A DNA stretch of 64,000 nt from Enhydrobacter aerosaccus (GCF_900167455.1 NZ_FUWJ01000007.1:1-64000); one strand, 5' to 3'. Positions 41,422-50,376 are shown, counted from the first letter of the stretch. The notes: generated by a model not told the origin, from the letters alone. Made by a program: numbers and translations.

Positions 41422-42945
41422 ATGGAAGCGACCGCCCCGGAAACCACGGGTCTGAGCAACGTCCCGGAATTCTCCGTCTCCGAACTCTCGTTCGCGCTCA
41501 AGCGTCAGCTCGAGGGTGCCTTTCCGCGCGTGCGCGTGCGCGGCGAGATCAGCCAGCCATCGTTCCCCCGTTCCGGCCACTGCTATTTCCGGCTGAAGGA
41601 CGAGAACGCCGTGCTCGATGGCGTGTGCTGGAAGGGCACGCTGCCGCGCCTTGGCATCAAGATCGAGGAGGGCATGGAAGTGATCGCCACCGGCAAGATC
41701 ACCACCTATGCCGGCTCCTCGCGCTACCAGATCATCATCGATCGGATCGAGCTCGCCGGCGAAGGCGCCCTGCTCAAGCTGCTGGAGGATCGGCGCCGGA
41801 AACTTGCGGCGGAGGGGCTGTTCGATGCCGAGCGCAAGCGCGCGCTGCCCTTCCTGCCCGAGGTCGTCGGTGTCGTCACATCGCCGTCGGGCGCGGTGAT
41901 TCGCGACATCCTGCATCGCCTGTCCGACCGCTTTCCGCGTCATGTCCTCGTCTGGCCGGTGGCGGTGCAAGGCGACAAGGCGGCTGGCGAGGTCGCGGCA
42001 GCGATCGCGGGCTTCAACAAGCTGCCGCTGGAAGGACCGGTGCCGAGGCCGGACATCCTGATCGTCGCCCGCGGTGGCGGCAGCCTCGAGGACCTCTGGG
42101 CCTTCAACGAAGAAATCGTGGTGCGGGCGGCCGCTGCTTCGACGATCCCACTGATTTCGGCGGTCGGCCACGAGACCGATACCACGCTGATCGACTTCGC
42201 TTCAGATCGCCGCGCGCCGACTCCGACCGCGGCGGCCGAGATGGCCGTGCCGGTCCGGGCCGACTTGCTGACCCAGACGCTCGATTTCGGCAAACGCACG
42301 ATCGCCTGCATGAATCGAGCACTGCGCGAGGCGAACGTCGCGCTTTCCGGCCTGGCGCGAGGCTTGGGCGATCCGCTGCGGCTGATCGAGGAGCGACAAC
42401 AGCGGCTCGATGTCTGCGGCGAACGACTCGCGCTTGCCATGCACCGGCTGGTCGAGCGCCGCGATCACCAGCTCGCTGCGGCGCGCCTGGCCAGTCCGCT
42501 CGCCGTCATCAACGCCAAGGAACAGGCGTTGGTCGCCGAGGGTCGCGTGCTCGAAGGGGCGATGCGCCGTTATGCGGGCGATACCCGCCAGAAGATCGAA
42601 CGCACCGCGGAGCGGCTGGAACAGTTCACCGACCGCGTGCGCCGCTGTACGGCCGAGATGCTGGTACGCTGCGGCGACAAGGTCGATCAGCTGGGCAAGT
42701 TGTTGGAGAGCTACTCCTTCCATTCCGTGCTCAATCGCGGCTTTGCACTCGTGCGCAACCAGGACGGCCATCCGGTGCTGGCGGCATCGGGAACGCGTTC
42801 AGGCGATACGCTGAGCATCGAATTTGCCGATGGTCGCATCGGCGCCCGCGTTACCGATGGGCTGAGTACGGCGCCGCGGGCCGCATCGGTCCCCCCACGC
42901 AAGCGCGACGGCGGCAACAACGGAAATCAGGGCTCACTGCTGTAA
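41422..42945 (+). CDS. xseA: Exodeoxyribonuclease VII large subunit
   Basis: 507 residues. OB-fold N-terminus with VRVRGEISQPSFPRSGHCYF, then VGVVTSPSGAVIRDILHRL, ARGGGSLEDLWAFNEE and HETDTTLIDFASDRRAPTPT with the acidic catalytic residues. It degrades single-stranded DNA with XseB. It lies 9 bp after the toxin gene, an unusual neighbour. The C-terminal 60 residues are Ala/Arg-rich and less conserved. Confidence 0.96.
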   Translation: MEATAPETTGLSNVPEFSVSELSFALKRQLEGAFPRVRVRGEISQPSFPRSGHCYFRLKDENAVLDGVCWKGTLPRLGIKIEEGMEVIATGKITTYAGSSRYQIIIDRIELAGEGALLKLLEDRRRKLAAEGLFDAERKRALPFLPEVVGVVTSPSGAVIRDILHRLSDRFPRHVLVWPVAVQGDKAAGEVAAAIAGFNKLPLEGPVPRPDILIVARGGGSLEDLWAFNEEIVVRAAAASTIPLISAVGHETDTTLIDFASDRRAPTPTAAAEMAVPVRADLLTQTLDFGKRTIACMNRALREANVALSGLARGLGDPLRLIEERQQRLDVCGERLALAMHRLVERRDHQLAAARLASPLAVINAKEQALVAEGRVLEGAMRRYAGDTRQKIERTAERLEQFTDRVRRCTAEMLVRCGDKVDQLGKLLESYSFHSVLNRGFALVRNQDGHPVLAASGTRSGDTLSIEFADGRIGARVTDGLSTAPRAASVPPRKRDGGNNGNQGSLL

Positions 42946-43063
42946 CCCGCGCTATCCAGGAAGAAGTTGTCAGCTGGAAGCGGGTGAGTGACCCTTGCCT
43001 CACCGCAAAGGCATCCAGTGGGATGCCTTGAGGACGACAATGGAAACAAAAGGAGGAAAAGCC

Positions 43064-43798
43064 GTGTCCAGCACTGCGCCGCTGTCGCCAGAGACCGTCA
43101 GGAATTTCCTGTATGCCAGCACTGCAACCGTGTCGATGCAGATGCTGAAGCGCGGCTTTCGCAATTCTGCGGTGAACGGCGTCAGACCTTTGAACCCCAA
43201 GGCGACGCGTCTCGTCGGGCCGGCCTATACCCTGCGCTACGTGCCGGGGCGCGAGGATCTCGACAAGCCGCCGACGCCGGCCGATCCGCCGAACGCGCAG
43301 CGTACGGCGATCGAGGAGACACCGGCGGGACATGTGCTGGTGATCGGCACCGAGGGCAATATACGCGCCGGTACGCTGGGTGACATCCTGGCCCTGCGGC
43401 TCAAGGTGCGTGGCGTGGCCGGCGTCCTGTCGGATGGCGCCATGCGCGACACGCCGGTGATCGGCAAGATGGATTTTCCGGTCTATTGCGCTGCGGCCGC
43501 CGCGCCTCCCAGCATGAATAGTCTGCATCCGGTCGAGGTCCAGATTCCCGTCGGCGTCTGCGGTGTTCCCGTATATCCCGGCGACATCATCGTGGCCGAC
43601 GAGGACGGTGCAATCGTGGTCCCGCGCCACATTGCCGATGAGGTCGCCCGCGATTCCTTCGAACAGGAGCGGCTGGAGAAGTTCGTGGCCATTCGCGTCG
43701 GTCAGGGCAGGCCGATCGCCGGCACTTATCCGCCCAACGACGAGACCAAGGCGGCCTACCAGGCCTGGATCAAGGCGGGTGAACCGCCGACGGGGTGA
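43064..43798 (+). CDS. RraA-like family protein
   Basis: 244 residues of the RraA / HMG-aldolase group. It has GNIRAGTLGDILALRLKVRG, GVLSDGAMRDTPVI and PGDIIVADEDGAIVVP, the family metal/substrate signatures. Members are 4-hydroxy-4-methyl-2-oxoglutarate aldolases or decarboxylases, or inhibit RNase E. The GTG start at 43064 is set by AGGAGG 7 nt upstream; the frame is open further 5'. No neighbour gives its substrate. Confidence 0.88.
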   Translation: MSSTAPLSPETVRNFLYASTATVSMQMLKRGFRNSAVNGVRPLNPKATRLVGPAYTLRYVPGREDLDKPPTPADPPNAQRTAIEETPAGHVLVIGTEGNIRAGTLGDILALRLKVRGVAGVLSDGAMRDTPVIGKMDFPVYCAAAAAPPSMNSLHPVEVQIPVGVCGVPVYPGDIIVADEDGAIVVPRHIADEVARDSFEQERLEKFVAIRVGQGRPIAGTYPPNDETKAAYQAWIKAGEPPTG

Positions 43799-43868
43799 TC
43801 GCGGCTACTCGTCACCGCGCCTGTTGCTCGGTCTGCCCGTCGCACGCGTCGGAGCAGAAGCGGACGCG

Positions 43869-44246
43869 CTACTTCAAGCTGCCGTACGGCCTGGTCAGCA
43901 GTTCGAGCCAGTGGCCGTTCGGATCTTCGAAATAAAATCCGCGTCCGCCCCAATAGTGATTGATCTCGCCGCGCCCGCTCTTGTCGTGATCGGCGTAGTA
44001 GACGACGCCGGCCTGCTTCAGCCGCTCGAAAGCCGCATCGAACTCGGCATCATCGACGAGGAAGGCGTAATGCTGGGTGCGGACATCGGTCGAAGTCACG
44101 AAATCGAGCGTGACGCCATTGCTTGTCCGCACCGGCCGGAACGGACCCCATTGCGGCTCGGCCTTCGCGCCGAGAATGTCGGCCAGGAACTCGGCCGATC
44201 TGTCCTTGTCTCGCGCAGGGATGATGATGTGGTTGAGAGCGGCCAT
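43869..44246 (-). CDS. VOC (glyoxalase/bleomycin-resistance) family protein
   Basis: 125 residues. Two beta-alpha-beta-beta-beta modules. MAALNHIIIPARD with the first metal His, TQHYAFLVDDAEFD, and GGRGFYFEDPNGHWLELLTRPYG with the C-terminal metal Glu are typical. Substrate unknown. AGAGGAGA precedes the ATG. After its TAG stop the same frame stays open for 18 codons (RVRFCSDACDG...), see findings. Confidence 0.88.
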   Translation of the reverse strand: MAALNHIIIPARDKDRSAEFLADILGAKAEPQWGPFRPVRTSNGVTLDFVTSTDVRTQHYAFLVDDAEFDAAFERLKQAGVVYYADHDKSGRGEINHYWGGRGFYFEDPNGHWLELLTRPYGSLK

Positions 44247-44493
44247 CGCAGATCTCCTCTGCTTTCACATTCGACATAGGCGGCCGCCCTCGGGCGTCAA
44301 CCCGTGCGTTCGCACCGTTGGTGACCGGAATCACCTCGGGAGCACGATCGGGATTATTGTGGCACGATGCCTGTCTTCGAGAAGGATAGCCCGGTTCGAT
44401 GTGCCGATTCCCGGGCGGCGTCATTCTCTTGGTTGCCGAGCGGTAACCGTTATTTTTCCGTTTGTTTAACGGGACAGTACCTTCGCGGCCGCC

Positions 44494-45543
44494 CTAGGAG
44501 GCCGCATTGGGCACCACGCGGCGCTTCAGCGGCTGCCACACGCCGCGCGGGATCTGGTGCAAGGCGTCCCGGAACTGGCGGGCGCACTGGGCCCAGGTGA
44601 AGGTTTCGGCATGGGTACGACAGTCCGCCGAATCGCAACCCACTGCCGCCAGGCAGGCGGCGCGCAGATCTTCGTTGAGCGCGCCCACCTTGGAGGTCGT
44701 CACGACATCGAGCGGACCGGGCACGGGATAGGCGGCGACCGGCACGCCGGACGCCAGCGCCTCGACCATGACGAGGCCGAAAGTGTCGGTGCGGCTAGGG
44801 AAGACGAAGCAGTCGGCCTGGGCGTAGCGGTAGGAAAGCTCTTCGGTATCGACCGAGCCGAAGAAGCGGGCGTCCTTGTATCGGCGCTTCAGCTCACGAT
44901 ACTGCGGGCCACCACCAACGACCCATTTGGTGCCCGGCAGGTCGAGGTCGAGGAACGCCTTGATGTTCTTCTCGATCGCGATGCGGCCCGCATAGAGCCA
45001 GATCGGCCGCTTGTCGCCGACATCCTCATGCGGGCACGGCTTGAAGGCGGTGATATCCACGCCGCGAGACCACGGAACGAGATTCCGGAAGCCGCGGGCC
45101 GCAAGGTCTTCGCGGATCGATTGCGCCACGACCATCACGCCCGCCGATGGCGCATGGAAGCGACGCATCAGCGCGTAGCTCCAGGACAGCGGCGTGCGGA
45201 TGCGCGCATGGACATATTCGGGAAAGCGCGTGTGATAGGCGGTGGTGAAGGGGATATCGCGCTTGAGGCAGAAGTTGCGCGCCGCCCAGCCCAAGGGTCC
45301 CTCGGTCACCAGATGGATGGCATCAGGCGCAAACAGCTTGAGCATGTGCGCGAGCCGCGCCGTCGGAAACAGCGACAGCCGGATCTCGGGATAGGTTGGG
45401 CAGGGCAGGGTGCGGAAACGATCGGGGCCGAAGACCTCGACCTCGTGACCTTCGGCCTGCAGCAGGCGGACGATGGTTTCGATCGTCCGTACCACGCCGT
45501 TGATCTGCGGGCGCCAGGCGTCGGAAACAATGGCGATGCGCAA
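44494..45543 (-). CDS. Glycosyltransferase family 4, probably the PlcP-associated glycolipid synthase (Agt-like)
   Basis: 349 residues, GT-B fold. N-terminal MRIAIVSDAWRPQINGVVRT acceptor loop, YHTRFPEYV, WLYAGRIAIEKN, and SRTDTFGLVMVEALASGVPV with the EX7E pair. In many alphaproteobacteria and marine bacteria, the plcP gene lies next to a GT4 enzyme (Agt) that glycosylates diacylglycerol under phosphate starvation. Here it starts 6 bp after the plcP-like gene, which supports that role. It could otherwise be a mannosyl- or glucosyltransferase of cell-surface synthesis. Confidence 0.85.
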   Translation of the reverse strand: MRIAIVSDAWRPQINGVVRTIETIVRLLQAEGHEVEVFGPDRFRTLPCPTYPEIRLSLFPTARLAHMLKLFAPDAIHLVTEGPLGWAARNFCLKRDIPFTTAYHTRFPEYVHARIRTPLSWSYALMRRFHAPSAGVMVVAQSIREDLAARGFRNLVPWSRGVDITAFKPCPHEDVGDKRPIWLYAGRIAIEKNIKAFLDLDLPGTKWVVGGGPQYRELKRRYKDARFFGSVDTEELSYRYAQADCFVFPSRTDTFGLVMVEALASGVPVAAYPVPGPLDVVTTSKVGALNEDLRAACLAAVGCDSADCRTHAETFTWAQCARQFRDALHQIPRGVWQPLKRRVVPNAAS

Positions 45544-45549
45544 CCGGGT

Positions 45550-46368
45550 CTACTCCGCTGCCACGTGGGTGGGAGCAGTCAGCCGAGGCAGTGCCGCGCG
45601 TCTCCGGGTCGTCTCCTGGGCCCAGTGGACAATGCGCATGCGACCGTCGAAGTCCTCGACCAGCGCCGTGCAGCTCTCCACCCAGTCGCCGTCGTTGCAG
45701 TAGAGGATGCCGTCGATGGTGCGGATCTCGGCATGGTGGATGTGGCCGCAGACGACGCCGTGGACACCGCGCCGGCGCGCTTCGCCGGCCACCGCCTTCT
45801 CGTAATCGGCGATGAACTGCACCGCGTTCTTGACCTTGTGTTTCAGGTACGCCGAGAGCGACCAGTAGGGCAGGCCGAGCTTGCGGCGGCACCAGTTGAA
45901 GGCGGTGTTGATGCGGAGCGCGGTGTTGTAGGCCCAGTCACCCAGGATGGCGAGCCAGCGGGCGTAGCGGATGATGCCGTCGAACTGGTCGCCGTGGATC
46001 ACCAGGAGCTTGCGCCCGTCGGGCGTCGTGTGGATCGCCTCTTCCTCGACCCGCACGTCCCCGAAGGTGAGCTGGCAGTATTGCCGCGCCGCCTCGTCGT
46101 GGTTGCCGGGAATGTAGATGACGTTGGTGCCTTTGCGTGCCTTGCGCAGCACCTTCTGCACCACGTCATTGTGCGCCTGCGGCCAGTACCACCAGCGCTT
46201 CAACCGCCATCCATCCACGATGTCGCCGACCAGGTAGAGATATTCGCTCTCGTTCTTCTTCAGAAAGTCGAGCAGCATCTCCGCCTGGCAACCGCGGGTG
46301 CCAAGATGGATGTCCGACAGGAAGATGGCGCGATGTCGGAGAGAAGGGGGACGCTCGATCACGGTCAT
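45550..46368 (-). CDS. plcP: PlcP-type phospholipase C / LpxH-like metallophosphoesterase
   Basis: 272 residues of the calcineurin-like phosphoesterases. The metal motifs are FLSDIHLGTRG (D19, H21), VGDIVDGW, GNHDE, VIHGDQFD and VCGHIHHAE. The characteristic LKRWWYWPQAHNDVVQKVL and GDWVESCTALVED match PlcP (Sinorhizobium SMc00171 type), which cuts phosphatidylcholine or -ethanolamine to diacylglycerol in phosphate starvation. Many databases label the group UDP-2,3-diacylglucosamine diphosphatase; the PlcP pattern and partner glycosyltransferase favour the phospholipase role. Start ATG at 46368; a TTG at 46389 is possible. No good RBS is seen for either. Confidence 0.85.
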   Translation of the reverse strand: MTVIERPPSLRHRAIFLSDIHLGTRGCQAEMLLDFLKKNESEYLYLVGDIVDGWRLKRWWYWPQAHNDVVQKVLRKARKGTNVIYIPGNHDEAARQYCQLTFGDVRVEEEAIHTTPDGRKLLVIHGDQFDGIIRYARWLAILGDWAYNTALRINTAFNWCRRKLGLPYWSLSAYLKHKVKNAVQFIADYEKAVAGEARRRGVHGVVCGHIHHAEIRTIDGILYCNDGDWVESCTALVEDFDGRMRIVHWAQETTRRRAALPRLTAPTHVAAE

Positions 46369-46492
46369 AGCGGCACGGTCATGGGGCAAGGGTGATGTGG
46401 ATAAAGCTCCACCGACACAAAATCTGTCGTGCGCGATTGCACGACCCGCAGCGGATTGTGTATGGGAGCCGTTTCGTGGCTGTTAATCGGTT

Positions 46493-46510
46493 GTGACGCT
46501 TTGATGACAT
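46493..46510 (-). promoter_or_regulatory. Possible Pho box between divergent plcP and diacylglycerol kinase genes
   Basis: On the minus strand ATGTCATCAAAGCGTCAC matches the Pho box pattern at 13 of 18 positions, with both GTCA-type half cores 11 bp apart. It is 125 bp upstream of plcP and overlaps the presumed kinase start codon (46504). No convincing -10 lies at the standard distance, so the call is tentative. Confidence 0.35.
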
Positions 46511-47439
46511 TCACCCCTCCCAAAGCGGTTCTTTTGATCCGCAATCCGATTGCCGGGCGGCGACGCCGTGGTTTGCTCGAAGCCGTGGTGCGCCGCGTGC
46601 GCGCCGCCGGCTGGCGGGTCGACCTTGTGGATACCGAGGGTGCCGGCGATGCGCGGCGATTGGCAGAGAGTTGCGATGCCAGCCGCTATGCCGTCATCGC
46701 GGTCGCCGGAGGCGACGGCACCATCAACGAGGTGGTGAACGGCCTGGCCCATCGCGCCGACGGACCGGCGCTGGCCATCGTGCCGCTCGGCACCGCCAAT
46801 GTGCTGGCGCATGAGCTGGGGCTGGAATTCAAGGCCGCAGCCATCGCCCAGACCATCGTCTCCGGCCATGCCCTGCTGGTACGGCCGGGTGAAGCAAGCT
46901 GTGGCCCGGTCGATGGAACGGCTACCCCGCGCTGTTTCTCCCTGATGGCCGGGGCGGGCTTCGACGCCAAGGTGGTTGCCGGCGTGAGCGCGCCGCTCAA
47001 GCGCCGTTTGGGGCGGGCTGCCTATGTCTGGCGTTCACTCATCGAGGCCCGTCGCTATCGGCCCGTCCGCTACGCGGTCGAGGTCGACGGCAAGCGCTAC
47101 GAGGCGGCCTCGGTGATCGTGACCCGCAGTCGCCACTATGCCGGGCCCTATGTCGTCGCTCCCGACGCCACCCTGGGCGAGCCGCTGCTGCATGTCTGTC
47201 TGTTCGAGCGGTGGGGACGGCTGCAGACGCTGCGCTTCGGCCTGGCCCTGCTGCTGGGACGCCTGCCGCGCACGGGCGGATATCGCGTCGTCACGGGCAA
47301 CAAGGTGACGATCTCGGTTCTGAGCGATGCCGGCGAACACCGTCGGCAGCCGGTACAGATCGACGGCGACGATGCCCTGACATTGCCGGTGTCCATCGGA
47401 CTGGCCCCGGGGGCGGTCCGATTGCTGCAGCCGGCCTAG
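46504..47439 (+). CDS. Diacylglycerol kinase family lipid kinase
   Basis: 311 residues of the DAGK catalytic-domain family (YegS/DgkB-like). LIRNPIAGRRRRGLLE, the GGDGTINEVVNGL nucleotide loop (69-81), IVPLGTANVLA and the C-terminal PVQIDGDDAL fit. It phosphorylates diacylglycerol or a related lipid. Start ATG at 46504 is the family start; no RBS is visible. It is divergent from plcP; phosphorylating the diacylglycerol that PlcP releases would close the cycle to phosphatidate. Confidence 0.88.
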   Translation: MTFTPPKAVLLIRNPIAGRRRRGLLEAVVRRVRAAGWRVDLVDTEGAGDARRLAESCDASRYAVIAVAGGDGTINEVVNGLAHRADGPALAIVPLGTANVLAHELGLEFKAAAIAQTIVSGHALLVRPGEASCGPVDGTATPRCFSLMAGAGFDAKVVAGVSAPLKRRLGRAAYVWRSLIEARRYRPVRYAVEVDGKRYEAASVIVTRSRHYAGPYVVAPDATLGEPLLHVCLFERWGRLQTLRFGLALLLGRLPRTGGYRVVTGNKVTISVLSDAGEHRRQPVQIDGDDALTLPVSIGLAPGAVRLLQPA

Positions 47440-47478
47440 CCGCTTTATCGCAATTCCGGCAGCTCCCGCTGTCCGCGC

Positions 47479-48678
47479 CTATCGCACCGCCTGCATCAGG
47501 CGTTGCACGAGCTCCGGCGTCGGATGGCCGTCGGCGGGCAGGCCGACCTGCTTCTGGAACATGCGCACGGCCGAGCGCGTCTTGGGGCCGAGCAGTCCAT
47601 CGGGCTCGTCGCTATAGAAGCCGAGGCGGGCGAGGCGGGTCTGCATTTCGATCACCGTTTCGCGCGACAGCGGCTGATCGTCGTCGGGCGGCGCTTGCAT
47701 GACCCCTGGACCGCCGGCGATCTGGCGGGCGAGGATGCCGACCGCCAGCGCATAGAGCGTCGAGCGGTTCCAGTTCATCACCGCCTTGAAGTTCGGGTAG
47801 AGGATGAAGGCGGGCCCACGCCAACCCGCCGGCAGGATGATGGACGATGGATCGTCCGACGCTGGCAGCGCCGCGCCGCCGGCGCGCCGGACACCCATGG
47901 CCGCCCACGCCTTGACCGGCTTCTCGACCGACATGTCGGCCTGCTCGAGCGGAAAGTTCTGCGGCAGGAATACCTCGTCGCTCGACGGCAGGCCGGGCCG
48001 GAAGCCGATGCCGCGCAGGAAGTTCGCGGCCGAGGCGAAGGCGTCGGGCATGCTGTTCCAGAGATCGATGCGGCCGTTGCCGTCCCGGTCGACCGCGTAC
48101 TTCATGAAGGTCGAGGGCATGAACTGCATGTTGCCCATCGCACCCGCCCATGAGCCGCGCAGCTGCGAGCTGGTCATGCCGTTGGTGGCAAGGATGCGAA
48201 GCGCCTGCACCGTCTCGTTGGTGAAGAAGGCGATGCGCTTGGTCATGCAGGCCAGGGTCGCGACGGAGCGCACCACGGAGAAGTCGCCAAGAAAGGTGCC
48301 GTAATTGGTTTCCATGCCCCAGAAGGCAATGAGGTACTGCGGCGGCACACCATACTCGCGCTGCAGCGAATCGAGCAGCGAACGATATTGCGCAAGCTTC
48401 TGCTGTCCCTTGGCGACGCGGTCCGGCGTGACGGCGTTGCCGATGTAGCGGCCGTAGGTGAGCGTGAACTCGGGCTGACGCGAATCGAGGTCGAGCACCT
48501 TCTGGTCGGGTGTCAGATTCTGGAACGCCTGATCGGCGACCGCGGCCGGCACGCCCTGTCGCACGGCTTCGGTCTTGATGGCCTGCAGGCAGTCGCGGAA
48601 CTCGCTCTGCGCGAAGGCGGGAGCCGACAGGAGTGCCGTCGTTGCGGCCAGGAGCGTGATCTTGTGGAGGGGAACCAT
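47479..48678 (-). CDS. Lytic murein transglycosylase (MltB-like) with peptidoglycan-binding domain
   Basis: 399 residues. A signal peptide ends at AFAQ (about 24). The SLT_2/MltB domain carries the catalytic Glu in FWGMETNYGTF and GAMGNMQFMPSTFMKYAVD. The C-terminal PG_binding_1 domain reads LGFYSDEPDGLLGPKTRSAV. It cleaves glycan strands to anhydromuropeptides. A membrane lipobox is absent (Ala-Gln rather than Cys), so it is likely soluble periplasmic. A single gene; pmbA lies 12 bp upstream on the same strand and may be cotranscribed. Confidence 0.92.
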   Translation of the reverse strand: MVPLHKITLLAATTALLSAPAFAQSEFRDCLQAIKTEAVRQGVPAAVADQAFQNLTPDQKVLDLDSRQPEFTLTYGRYIGNAVTPDRVAKGQQKLAQYRSLLDSLQREYGVPPQYLIAFWGMETNYGTFLGDFSVVRSVATLACMTKRIAFFTNETVQALRILATNGMTSSQLRGSWAGAMGNMQFMPSTFMKYAVDRDGNGRIDLWNSMPDAFASAANFLRGIGFRPGLPSSDEVFLPQNFPLEQADMSVEKPVKAWAAMGVRRAGGAALPASDDPSSIILPAGWRGPAFILYPNFKAVMNWNRSTLYALAVGILARQIAGGPGVMQAPPDDDQPLSRETVIEMQTRLARLGFYSDEPDGLLGPKTRSAVRMFQKQVGLPADGHPTPELVQRLMQAVR

Positions 48679-48690
48679 GGACCGACTTTA

Positions 48691-50076
48691 TCACGAGCCG
48701 GCGATGGTCATGCCCTCGATTCGCACCGTTGGCGCATTGGTGGCTCCCTTGAATCGCAGATCGTTCGCGGCCGTCAGGTTGAGGAACATGTCCTTGAGGT
48801 TGCCGGCCACGGTGATCCCGCTCACCGGCCAGGCGCGTTCGCCGTTCTCGATCCAGAAGCCGGATGCACCTCGGCTGTAGTCGCCGGTCACGCCGTTCAC
48901 CCCGAAGCCGATCAGGTCGGTGATGTACAGCCCGCTCTTGATATCGCCGATCAGCTCGTCGACCGAGAGTTCGCCCTTCTCGAGGTAGAAGTTGGATGTC
49001 GTGGGGCCGGGCGGTCCTGAGGTGCCGCGCGAGGCATGGCCGGTCGGCTTCAGGTTGAGCTGGCGCGCGGCGGCGAGATCGAGCAGCCACGTCGTCAGCA
49101 CGCCGTCGTCGATCACGGCGTAGCGCTTGGTCGGCAGGCCCTCGGCATCGAACGGGCGGCTGCCGAGGCCGCGCTTGCGATGCGGATTGTCGAGAATGCG
49201 AATGCCTTTGGCGAAGATCTGCTGGCCCATCTTGTCCTTGAGGAAGGACGTGCCGCGGGCGATGGAGCGGCCGTTGATGGCGCCGGCAAGATGGCCGATC
49301 AGGCCGCCCGAGACGCGGCGGTCGTAGACCACGGGCAGCCGCGCATTCGCGGCTTTCTTCGGATTGAGGCGCGCGACCACGAACTTGCCGGCATTGCGGC
49401 CGACCTTGGCCGCCGGCATCAGATCCTCGAAGTGGACAGCGCTGGTCCATTCATAGTCGCGCTCCATGCCGGTCCCTTCGCCGGCCAGAACGGAGCAGGA
49501 CAGGGAGTAGCCGCTGCGACGATAGCCGCCCGAGAAGCCGTTGCTGGCCGCGAGCATGACGGAGGTGCGGCCCCACCCGGCTTCGGCGCCCTCGGAATTG
49601 GTGACGCCCTTCACCGACCGGGCGGAGTCCTCGGCCTCCGCGCAGAGCGTCAGCAGGGTCTTGGGCGAGGGCGGGCGGCGCTTGTCGTCGAGATCGAGGT
49701 CGGGCCAGTCGTGCGCCAGCAGTTCCTCGGGCGCGATGCCGCAGACCGGGTCTTCCGGCACGGCGCGGGCCATGTCGACCGCGCGTTCGGCCAAAATCTT
49801 CAAGGCCGCCGGCGAGAAGTCGGTGGAGGAGACGAAGGCCTGGCGCTTGCCAACGAAGACGCGCAGTCCGAGATCGCGGCCTTCGCTGCTTTCGAGCTTC
49901 TCGCGCTTGCCGAGGCGCTGCGCGACCGAGATCGACTCGCCATTGACGTAGAGCGCGTCGGCGGCGTCGGCGCCAGCCGTGGTCGCCCACTTCATGAGGT
50001 CGGCGAGGAGGTTGGCGTCCGGCGCACTGGCCGGACTCTTCTTGGAGGAAGGGGATCTTTTCTTCGCTGTCGCCAT
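48691..50076 (-). CDS. pmbA: TldD/PmbA family peptidase, PmbA
   Basis: 461 residues of the U62 / TldE-type component. DLGLRVFVGKRQAFVSSTDF, SVMLAASNGFSGGYRRSGYS, and FYLEKGELSVDELIGDIKSGLYI are PmbA signatures. With TldD, PmbA forms a protease that matures microcin B17 and degrades CcdA. The TldD zinc motif HExxxH is not expected in this subunit and is not present. The N-terminal Lys/Ser-rich 20 residues are an extension. It is followed 12 bp later by the transglycosylase. Confidence 0.93.
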   Translation of the reverse strand: MATAKKRSPSSKKSPASAPDANLLADLMKWATTAGADAADALYVNGESISVAQRLGKREKLESSEGRDLGLRVFVGKRQAFVSSTDFSPAALKILAERAVDMARAVPEDPVCGIAPEELLAHDWPDLDLDDKRRPPSPKTLLTLCAEAEDSARSVKGVTNSEGAEAGWGRTSVMLAASNGFSGGYRRSGYSLSCSVLAGEGTGMERDYEWTSAVHFEDLMPAAKVGRNAGKFVVARLNPKKAANARLPVVYDRRVSGGLIGHLAGAINGRSIARGTSFLKDKMGQQIFAKGIRILDNPHRKRGLGSRPFDAEGLPTKRYAVIDDGVLTTWLLDLAAARQLNLKPTGHASRGTSGPPGPTTSNFYLEKGELSVDELIGDIKSGLYITDLIGFGVNGVTGDYSRGASGFWIENGERAWPVSGITVAGNLKDMFLNLTAANDLRFKGATNAPTVRIEGMTIAGS

Positions 50077-50139
50077 GCCCCTTCTTACGCGCGAATCCCC
50101 TCTGCCGTCGAGCGGCAGAGGGCGCGCCGGATCATCCGG

Positions 50140-50376
50140 TCAGTCGGCGAAGGCCATGCCCTCGCGGGTCTCTTTGATCGCCTGGTCGACGAGCGAGATG
50201 GCGCGGTCGCGATGGCCGCCCTTGTTCGCCGTGGCGCGCTCCAGCTCGGCGCGTGCCGCCTGCAGGGAGTTGAGCGCATTGACCATGTGCGGCTGCGCCG
50301 CGATGGCAATGGACGCGCCGGCGACCATGCCGATGAGCAGAATGGCGATGGGCGCCTTGAAGCTGAAACGAGACAT
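50140..50376 (-). CDS. Small exported helical protein
   Basis: 78 residues. Signal peptide (KAPIAILLIGMVAGASIAIAA) followed by a soluble part with heptad-like Leu/Ala spacing (LNSLQAARAELERATANKGG, then RAISLVDQAIKETREGM), probably a helical hairpin. Homologous short proteins occur in rhizobia; function unknown. The start at 50376 is chosen to give a compact signal peptide. A frame 45 nt longer upstream is not typical. Confidence 0.7.
   Translation of the reverse strand: MSRFSFKAPIAILLIGMVAGASIAIAAQPHMVNALNSLQAARAELERATANKGGHRDRAISLVDQAIKETREGMAFAD

Noticed and set aside
44434..44480. AT-rich stretch with TTTCCGTTTGTTTAACG resembling 6139-6155
   Set aside because: Similarity is short (about 13 of 19) and no regulator motif fits. 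It could be a chance match.
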